DNA from: Shinisaurus crocodilurus
Taxonomy: Eukaryota > Chordata > Lepidosauria > Squamata > Shinisauridae
Assembly (NCBI GenBank): GCA_021292165.1
Contig: CM037877.1
Location: forward strand, 107,755,858-107,819,857
Length of the DNA stretch: 64,000 nucleotides
Direction of reading: 5' to 3'
Shown here: piece by piece, positions 57,555 through 64,000 of the stretch
Layout of the letters: each line of letters starts with the position of its first letter
How positions within the stretch are numbered: position 1 is the first letter of the stretch
Notes under the pieces: generated by a model
Database searches by the model: none
What the model saw: only the letters and a program-made list of their open reading frames with translations
What the model was told of the DNA's origin: nothing
Position numbers and translations under genes: made by a program

Positions 57555-57925
57555 TACAAAACTACAGTATGCAACCACAGTGATCCAGGAAAAGAAACAT
57601 TTTCTCTCTTTTGAAAGGCATTTATCACCACATAGGAGGTTGCTCCAAACTTGACATGTACTGCCATTGCCCATGTTCCCAAGTTATCTATAACGTGGGA
57701 TTCTATCCTCTTTGTACTAGTTATGGCAGATGTGAGACCGCCACAAGGCCGGCCCTTGAGTGCAGAAGGAGTTGCTGGGATAGAATAGGTTACAAAATCC
57801 CTGAGGTGAATGTCTTGCAGAGACCATGTTTCCTGGAGGGAAATGATGTCAAAATTATTAATATACTTCTGGAATGAGGCATTTGGTGACTTATTGTGCC
57901 AGCCAGAGATGTTCCACGATAGACA
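57555..57925 (-). pseudogene. N-terminal part of a LINE apurinic-type endonuclease
   Basis: Read on the minus strand, from 57925 it encodes 'ESLQCLSWNISGW', then 'FDIISLQETW' and 'GRPCGGLTSAI', followed by 'YVVINAFQKREN'. This is the layout of the endonuclease domain that opens ORF2 of non-LTR retrotransposons (the WN...LQETW motifs; the Glu of LQETW is catalytic). A stop near 57555 ends it, and no reverse transcriptase follows to the left, so ORF2 is truncated. It directly follows ORF1 at 57956. Confidence 0.75.
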
Positions 57926-57955
57926 TTGGAGGGACTCTCCGCACCGTGGTTCAGG

Positions 57956-58837
57956 TCACTTGGGAATTTGTGCGGAGACCTCCCTTATTGATTGTTTTTG
58001 GTGTCTCGTTTGTAGATCTTTTTGCTCTAGTGTCCGGGTTTGATTGTAGCTGGATTCTGTACATGGCCTCCGGGCACCAGGCACTTCCTCCAGGGGTTCA
58101 ATCATGTCAATGGTTGGACTCAATTTACTATTTGAAATCACGGGGCCATTCATGTTTGTCGAGTGGGCTATAGGATTTTCCGGCTTCACTGGGGAGCCCA
58201 TCTCGGCCTCGTCCAGGAATCTCATGTCATGCCAAGAATATACTTTGGTTGCCACAGTATTTACAATAGTAGGCAAAGGGGCCGAGTTAGCATTTGGATT
58301 TCTTTGGGCTAGTGTATTTACTAAGGGATTTATTTCTGCAGTCACGTGACAGCTTGGAATGCGCATCCTCTCCGTGGCTACGCAGGTCAATTCTTGGGGT
58401 ACAAGAGTGGTTTCTCCAACAGCCTGCCATGCCAACTCCTTAGTTTGGGGATCTCCTCCTTTCCTTGCTTGGATAATCATCAGATTGGACTTCAGATGCT
58501 CCAAGTTTATCAGGATTTCATTTTGGACTTCCAACGGAAGGTGACTGAAGGTGTCTATTAGCGTCTCTTCTTCCTTGGCAAATGGATCCCTCCCCTTGTC
58601 CAAGATTTGTCCTTGGTCTTGATACCAAGCACAGCTAGATCTCCTAGTCACTAGTGTGCCTACGTCATCATCCTGAAGTAAGGCAACGTCAGCGGAATCC
58701 AAGTCAATGAGATTGCTTGAAATGTTACACTCTAACGTTGAGTCACTTTTCCTAGTTGGCATAGGGGTGGCGACAAGGGCTTGAGGGGGGCGCAACATTC
58801 TCAAATAGTCTTGATACCAGGATATTAATTCCAGCAA
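57956..58837 (-). CDS. ORF1 protein of a non-LTR retrotransposon
   Basis: 293 codons without stops. The first 74 codons of the protein probably lie in another frame (58752-58976, beginning MAIPGQFSTIDITHVEYLF). The two frames meet at a G6 run (58785-58790), so a one-base length change there would explain the break. The protein is acidic to neutral, rich in Asn, Thr and Pro, and I recognise no domain; it is assigned as ORF1 because it sits just upstream of the endonuclease motifs of 57555-57925. ORF1 proteins usually bind the element RNA. It is unlikely to be expressed as a host gene. Confidence 0.6.
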   Translation of the reverse strand: MLELISWYQDYLRMLRPPQALVATPMPTRKSDSTLECNISSNLIDLDSADVALLQDDDVGTLVTRRSSCAWYQDQGQILDKGRDPFAKEEETLIDTFSHLPLEVQNEILINLEHLKSNLMIIQARKGGDPQTKELAWQAVGETTLVPQELTCVATERMRIPSCHVTAEINPLVNTLAQRNPNANSAPLPTIVNTVATKVYSWHDMRFLDEAEMGSPVKPENPIAHSTNMNGPVISNSKLSPTIDMIEPLEEVPGARRPCTESSYNQTRTLEQKDLQTRHQKQSIREVSAQIPK

Positions 58838-58980
58838 GTGAATCCCTATTTTTGTATAATAGGCTAGCTTTACCCCAGCCTCTAAAAGTTACCAGCGCAC
58901 GTGCGTTGGTGTTATTGTAAAAGAGGTATTCCACATGGGTTATGTCTATTGTGGAAAACTGGCCTGGGATAGCCATCCCT

Positions 58981-59500
58981 TAAAGGGAAAGGGAATCCCT
59001 TAAAAATAATACAGGCAATAAAAGCCAACCCTGGAGGGAAAAAACATAATAGTTTTAGATGGCATCATGTTAAGGACAACCAGTAAAATGTACACTTGTC
59101 TTGATGTGATCCTGCTAACCATAAAAGACCCTGACACATCCAGCAACTTGACCATCACAACAATGGATTGTCAAAGTTTCAGTCTGAAACCGGAATAACT
59201 AGCTGCTTTAATACGTACCAAAGGTACAAGTCCCTCTGACCAAAATCTTTGGCCTGTGTTGGTGACATTATTATAATAGATACGAGGTATACAAAAATCA
59301 GAGAACAATCACAGCAAATGCTCTTGATACATACTACTTTTTTAAAAAAGTATTAAAGATATCCAAGAGAAGGCCTAGCTAACTCTTGGAATACATTCTC
59401 AGAATCTGAAAATGGCACCCCCTTGCTGACTATCAATGCCAAGACCAATGGCACCTACAGGTTTTGGAATCACACCCATAGTTTAGATCAGCCTTCCTCT
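58981..59500. other. no feature recognised
   Basis: Immediately upstream of the LINE ORF1 and may include its 5' UTR. No boundary could be set. Confidence 0.4.
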
Positions 59501-59508
59501 ATTTAGAT

Positions 59509-59636
59509 CAGCCTCTCCCAACGTGGTACCCTCCAGATGTGTTGGAGTATGACTCATCAGCCCCAGCCAGCATGGCCAATGGCCAGGGATGATGAGAGTC
59601 TAAAACATCTGGAGGTTACCAGGTCAAGGAAGGCTG
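59509..59636. mobile_element. miniature hAT element (128 bp) with exact 8-bp duplication
   Basis: Starts 'cagcctctcccaacgtggta' and ends 'ccaggtcaaggaaggctg'. The exact duplication ATTTAGAT lies at 59501-59508 and 59637-59644. The interior 'ctccagatgtgttgga' pairs with 'aaacatctggaggt', and 'agccagcatggcc' is typical of a common reptile hAT family. A partial extra start ('gtttagatcagccttcctct') sits just to the left. Confidence 0.9.
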
Positions 59637-59644
59637 ATTTAGAT

Positions 59645-60676
59645 CTTGTATTGTAATATTACGTTTAAGGCAGCAAAAGATTGAAGATTCATCCAGGAAA
59701 AAAAACTGACCATGCTAGACCTTAATCTGCAATCCTGTGCACACTTAACAGATAATAAATTTCATTAAACATAGTAGGACTTCTGGGCATTTATACAAAT
59801 AATTGGGCTACACATGTGCAATCGTACTCACGTTTATCTGAGAGTAAGCTCCATTGAGCATAATAGGGCTTATTTCTGGGTAAGCATGTAGGGGACTGAG
59901 CCACAAAGAAGGAACAGTGGAAGGTAGAAATCATGACTAAACTATAGAGCAAATGAAATCTAGAGAAACTGCACAATGCACACAGAAGTACCTTACTTAC
60001 TTTTCTGACTCTCCCAAAGCAATCTTTATTGGTTGCATCAATTTGAGAATACATGTAATCCATATTTAGACACTTGAATTCTTAAGTTTGTAACACTGAT
60101 AAATTAGGGTGTGGGGGCAGAGACTGGTTGAAATATGCTGAAAAACACTCCCCACCACCACCTTATTTCACCTTTTCCAATTACATGAAATAATATATGG
60201 AAAGGGGGAGAACATAGAAAGGCCTACATGCCTACCCAGTGTAGGAGAACTTGCATTCTATAATGTGGTAAACCTGGCCATAAGCAGGAGAAATGCTTCT
60301 CAATCAAAATACCCCAAACGCTATTCATCCAGATTCATAAACAACTGTTTGCTGGGCCAACTCCAGGCAGAGCTTTTGGTAATTTGGAAAATAAATAATT
60401 TATTAGGTTTTTGGCGGGGGTTTGTGTGTGTGTTTTTTGCAACAAATGTTTGAACATGCTATACTGTGGGCTGATAAGATTTGTGGACATATTTGCAAAG
60501 TAGTCCTGGTGCTCTGTGTTAACACAGACACATCAGGATAGCATCTGAGCAAGGAATGAAACTATCTGTCTCAGTAGGTAATCTCAACCTTATGCTTTTT
60601 GAGACTAACTAGGAAGTTGAAGTTGAAGAAGGATAGACCTACTGGAAACAAACTGGGGCCCATGCCCAAGGAGGTA
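59645..60676. other. no gene recognised; old short repeats
   Basis: Copies of the 21515-type short repeat family occur within about 59725-59890 ('gagagtaagctccattgagc'). The rest is unassigned. Confidence 0.45.
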
Positions 60677-60684
60677 GATATTAA

Positions 60685-61097
60685 CAGGGATGTTGAACAG
60701 TCCTTGGATTCGAGTCACGAGTCGAGTCACGAGTCTTTGGACCCGAGTCTCGAGTCCGAGTCCTTGGTCCAAAATGGTGACTCACGAGTCCCGAGTCACT
60801 CCCAAAGCTGACTCCATGAGTCCCTATTAAAATCAATGGGGGGTTTTCCCCAACAAAATAAGGCTACTTCAGATGTGTGGCTTAAATAAATTCTAGGCAC
60901 AAGTGTGCCTTTTTATTTCAAAACTCTGCCACTGATTTTGACAAGAACAGACCAGGCAGACAAACCCAAAATAACCAGGCAGGCAGAGGAGGCAGGGAAC
61001 CCCAAAACAGGCAGGCAGAGGCCTTTGTCTTGGACCATTCAAACTGTGGAACTGGTTAAGAAGAGACCAGGCAGGCAGAGGAGGCAGGGAGCCCCAA

Positions 61098-61129
<32 letters not shown>

Positions 61130-61462
61130 AGGCCTTTGTCTTGGACAATTCAACTGTTGAACTGGTCAAGAAGAGACCAGGCAGGCAGAGGAGGCAGGGA
61201 ACCCCAAACAGGCAGGCAGAGGCAGCCAAACCCAAAATGTCTGAAAGGTTGCATTTAGGAAAATGATTTTTAAAAATAAAATCTTCGCCGGCGATCGCAC
61301 TTCTCTCCACTCCTTCTGGCACAGCCCAGGAATGTTAAAGAGTCCTTGGTCTCAAGTCCCAAGTCGAGTCTCGAGTCCCATTAAAAATATTGGGACTCGA
61401 GTCAGAGGGGGGACTCAGTCCGACTCACGAGTCGAGTCCTGGAGTCCAAGTCCCCATCCCTG
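60685..61462. mobile_element. hAT-type element with GAGTC-rich ends (778 bp)
   Basis: Starts 'cagggatgttgaac' and ends 'caagtccccatccctg'. Flanks GATATTAA (60677-60684) and GATTTTAA (61463-61470) match 7 of 8. Both ends are packed with GAGTC/GACTC and CGAGTC words (60708-60815 and 61335-61450), forming subterminal repeats. The centre is a 110-bp tandem array with starts at 60950, 61065 and 61175. No transposase frame. Confidence 0.82.
60950..61225. repeat. 110-bp tandem repeat inside the hAT element
   Basis: The unit carries 'gaccaggcaggcagaggagg', 'cagggaaccccaaa', a (CAGG)n tract and 'gcctttgtcttggac'. About 2.5 copies. The tetranucleotide (CAGG)n is longest at about 61099-61128. Confidence 0.85.
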
Positions 61463-61470
61463 GATTTTAA

Positions 61471-62811
61471 TAGGCTTTCCTGGAAGAAACACACTTTTAT
61501 CTGATTGAGTTGTGTGACTTAATTAGATTTCTTTTTTAATTCAATGCAACCACCATAGATTTCCCTGTTCAGCAGTAATTAGGAACCGGTTTTTACATTA
61601 AAGGTTCTTGAAGTGCCACGTTGCTTGGATGAGACAAGAGTCCACCCAGCCAGTAAAATACAGCTCAGGTTATACTCACTATCCCATTTATAATGCACAC
61701 GATTTGCAGTATGCAGTATGCAAGATATGCAATGCAGGCTTGTAAAAAATGAGCTTTCAGTGTACAGCACAGTAATATATCCAAACATGAAAATCAAATA
61801 TGGTTTTGTCCACTAAAGGTTTGGCAAATGATGGGAGCAGAGACAGCAGATGGGAAGCAGTCTAAATATATCTCACTTGAGAATCTGCCAGTGATACCTA
61901 CTTTGACAGGATTTTGTACTGAAGATAAGTCCTAGGGCATGGTCTGAGGGCACATGATGTAGCCACCTTGCTGGACCTAAGCAGGTCTGAGACTGCATGG
62001 GAGACCATCTGGGCACCCTGTGTATCTTGAGTTCCAGCAGGCTTTAAATAAATATTTCTCATTAGGTTAGCCAGTATCTTTATACCCCTTTCCCCCAGAA
62101 TTTAGTTGAAGATGGCCTTTGAGCTGGTTTCCACATGTATGTTCGTCACTTGATAACTGCAATGACTTTCATGTGTGAATGGGCCATTGCAGATGTAACA
62201 TCGAACTCCCCCCCCCCCTTATGGGGGTACGGGCTGGGATGTCATCAGTATATGGACATGCTTCCTATTTGTTTCTGGGCTAAATTCAAGGTGCTGTTTA
62301 TCGCTTCCTACCATGTGAACTGGCTCGTGAACTTTTCTCTACTTCTGAGATGCTTCTCTCTATCCCCCCACTGATAGATGTGCAGATACAGCCTTTCTGG
62401 TTGCAGTGCCCAGAATGTGGAACCACACCCACACCGCTTATTACCTACTTTTCAGCAAGCTTTGGAAACACTTTAAAGTTTAAAGCAGCCCAAATCAAAA
62501 TTCTTATAGAACATCCAACATATTTTCAGGCTTTTGGTCACTACAACAGGAGGGAGTTCAACCGCTTTCCCCAATGTTCTTTCATGAGGGCTAGAAATGT
62601 TACAGTGATCAAAACAGTAACAGGCAACAACAGGCAGTACAAAAGCACCTGTGGTTTGCCACATGCCACCTGTTGCCCACCCCTGAAGGAAAAAAATGAA
62701 CTCGATAAACCATGTTGTATCTATCACCTCACTTTTCCTATTCCCTTCTCAGACATACCAAGATAACATCAAGCAAGCAATGTGGCTTTATCCTCCTACA
62801 TGAAGATGCAG
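61471..62811. other. no gene recognised; 5S-SINE fragment at 61955-62045
   Basis: At 61955-62045 'ggacctaagcaggtctgaga' then 'catgggagaccatctgggca' is a diverged 5S-derived SINE on the plus strand. At about 62225-62470 the phrase 'gggctaaattcaaggtgctg' and 'cagaatgtggaacc' resembles a LINE reverse transcriptase C-terminal fragment. A C-run is at 62208-62217. Confidence 0.5.
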
Positions 62812-62980
62812 TGGTAAGGACTGTGGTCACCTGAGGGAGCTGCCTCGGCCACATGCTGAAGCTAAGCAGGTATGAGCCAGGTCAGTGTTTGGATGGGTGA
62901 CTGCCTGGGCTGCCCACATCTGTTCTCTTGCATTGAGCAGGGGGTTGGATTCGATGGCCTTATATGTCCCTTCCAACTCA
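62812..62980 (+). mobile_element. 5S-rRNA-derived SINE, plus strand
   Basis: The head is '..gctgaagctaagcaggtatg', 'agccaggtcagtgtttggat' and 'gggtgactgcctggg', clearly 5S-like. The tail 'ggttggattcgatggcctta' and 'gtcccttccaactca' is the complement of the start of the two minus-strand copies. It shows the whole SINE: 5S head plus LINE-like 3' end. Confidence 0.82.
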
Positions 62981-62989
62981 GACTGAAGG

Positions 62990-64000
62990 GGCAGAATTGC
63001 AGCTTGAGATTGATAGGCAAATGGTCAAGGAGCACCTGATTGCTCTGAACGAGTTTAAATCTCCAGGGCCTTAGCTAGCTTAATAAAGGAGCTGGCAGAA
63101 GAACTCTCAGAACCACTGTCTATTATCTTTGAGAAATCATGGAGGACAGGTGAAGTGCCAGATGACTGGAGGAGGGCAAATGTTGTTCCCATCTTCAAAA
63201 AGGGCAAGAAGGAGGAACCTGGGAACTATAGGCCAGTCAGTCTGACATCAATCCCCGGGAAGATTTTTGAGCAGATTATAAAGAAGTCAGTCTGCAAGCA
63301 CCTTGAAAACAATGCAGTGATTACTAGAAGCCAGCATGGATTTGTCAAGAACAAATCCTGTCAGACTAATCTGATCTCATTTTTTGATCGGGTAACCTCC
63401 CTTGTGGACTGTGGGAATGCTGTGGACATTATATACCTGGACTTCAGCAAAGCTTTCGACAAAGTGCCTCATGATATCCTGATTAGTAAGCTAGCTAAGA
63501 GTGGGCTAGATGGAACAACTATCAGGTGGATCCACAATTGGCTAAAGAATCGGACTCAAAGAGTGCTTATCAATGGTTCCTTCTCAAACTGGGGAGAGGT
63601 AACGAGCGGGGTACCACAGGGCTCGGTCCTGGGCCCGGTGCTCTTCAACATTTTTATTAATGACTTGGATGAGGAGGTACAGGGAATGCTTATCAAATTT
63701 GCAGATGACACAAAGTTGGGTGGAACAGCTAATACTCTGGAAGACAGAAACAAAATTCAAAGTGACCTCGATAGGCTGGAGCGCTGGGCCGAAAACAACA
63801 GAATGAAATTTAATAGGGATAAATGCCAAGTGCTGCACCTAGGGAGAGGAAACCAAATGCAGAGTTACAGAATGGGGGACACTTGGCTCAACAATACTAC
63901 AAGTGAGAAGGATCTTGGAATTGTGGTAGATCACAAACTGAATATGAGCCAGCAATGCGATGTGGCTGCAAAGAAGGCAAATGCAATTTTGGGCTGTATT
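62990..64000 (+). mobile_element. CR1-like LINE, continuing past the window edge
   Basis: From about 62990 the plus strand resembles the middle of a CR1-type ORF2 ('EIDRQMVKEHLIALNEFKSP'). A short deletion near 63068 removes the expected 'GPDGIHPRV'-like block and shifts the frame. After that the reverse transcriptase is open to 64000. It lies directly behind the SINE at 62812-62980. Confidence 0.85.
63071..64000 (+). CDS. CR1-like LINE reverse transcriptase, partial
   Basis: A single frame of 310 codons without a stop, cut by the window end. It has no proper start and begins after the deletion near 63068. Reverse transcriptase motifs in order: 'WRRANVVPIFKKGKKEEPGN', 'YRPVSLTSIPGKIFEQII', 'RSQHGFVKNKSCQTNLISFF', 'IIYLDFSKAFDKVPHDIL' (first catalytic Asp), 'SGVPQGSVLGPVLFNIFIND', 'KFADDTKLGG' (catalytic FADD box), and 'NRMKFNRDKCQVLHLGRGN'. 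The catalytic residues are intact. It would copy LINE RNA at the target site and may also be the kind of enzyme that mobilises the 5S SINEs (inference). Confidence 0.88.

Overview
The window is vertebrate nuclear DNA, most likely from a squamate reptile. The evidence is one host gene with long introns whose protein is clearly vertebrate ZNF462, plus a reptile-type repeat load: CR1-like LINEs, 5S-rRNA-derived SINEs with a LINE-like tail, many small hAT-type elements and a DIRS retrotransposon. The species call is inference. No prokaryotic features, CRISPR arrays, tRNA or genuine rRNA genes were seen.

Host gene. ZNF462, a multi-C2H2 zinc-finger nuclear protein, lies on the minus strand from 38293 down to 14505. 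Six coding exons were resolved with consistent splice phases: 38041-38260 (start codon), 31590-37044 (giant exon), 28969-29133, 26799-27082, 20242-20360 and 14505-14696. The remaining 3' exons lie left of the window and the first noncoding exon was not found. The giant exon has one frame break near 32500-32525, where one base appears to be missing.

Left part (1-14504). This is ZNF462 intron. It carries an apparently complete DIRS-type tyrosine-recombinase retrotransposon (1395-7275) in the same orientation as the gene. All three frames are open (Gag-like, RT/RNase H, tyrosine recombinase), with split inverted terminal repeats and an internal complementary region that joins both outer ends. 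It landed inside an older dispersed repeat, whose two halves flank it.

Middle (14697-38040). The introns carry hAT-type and mariner-like miniature elements, several with clear target-site duplications, a fold-back insertion with a 12-bp duplication (29563-30071), and a 5S-derived SINE.

Right part (38294-64000). No host coding exon is visible, so it is either the 5' intron and promoter-distal region of ZNF462 or intergenic DNA. It holds a decayed CR1-like LINE (38537-41620), a possible solo LTR (49478-50152), a hAT fold-back element with nested hairpins (51958-52590), a 2.6-kb element with perfect terminal inverted repeats filled with a CA-rich minisatellite (53167-55782), the 5' part of another non-LTR retrotransposon (57555-58976), a hAT-type element with GAGTC-rich ends (60685-61462), and a CR1-like reverse transcriptase frame that is open to the window edge (63071-64000).

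The best candidate for an interesting system is the DIRS element: intact frames, very long dual-frame overlap, an SR-rich Gag and a textbook circular-junction architecture. Family names come from motif recognition by eye; no database search was run.
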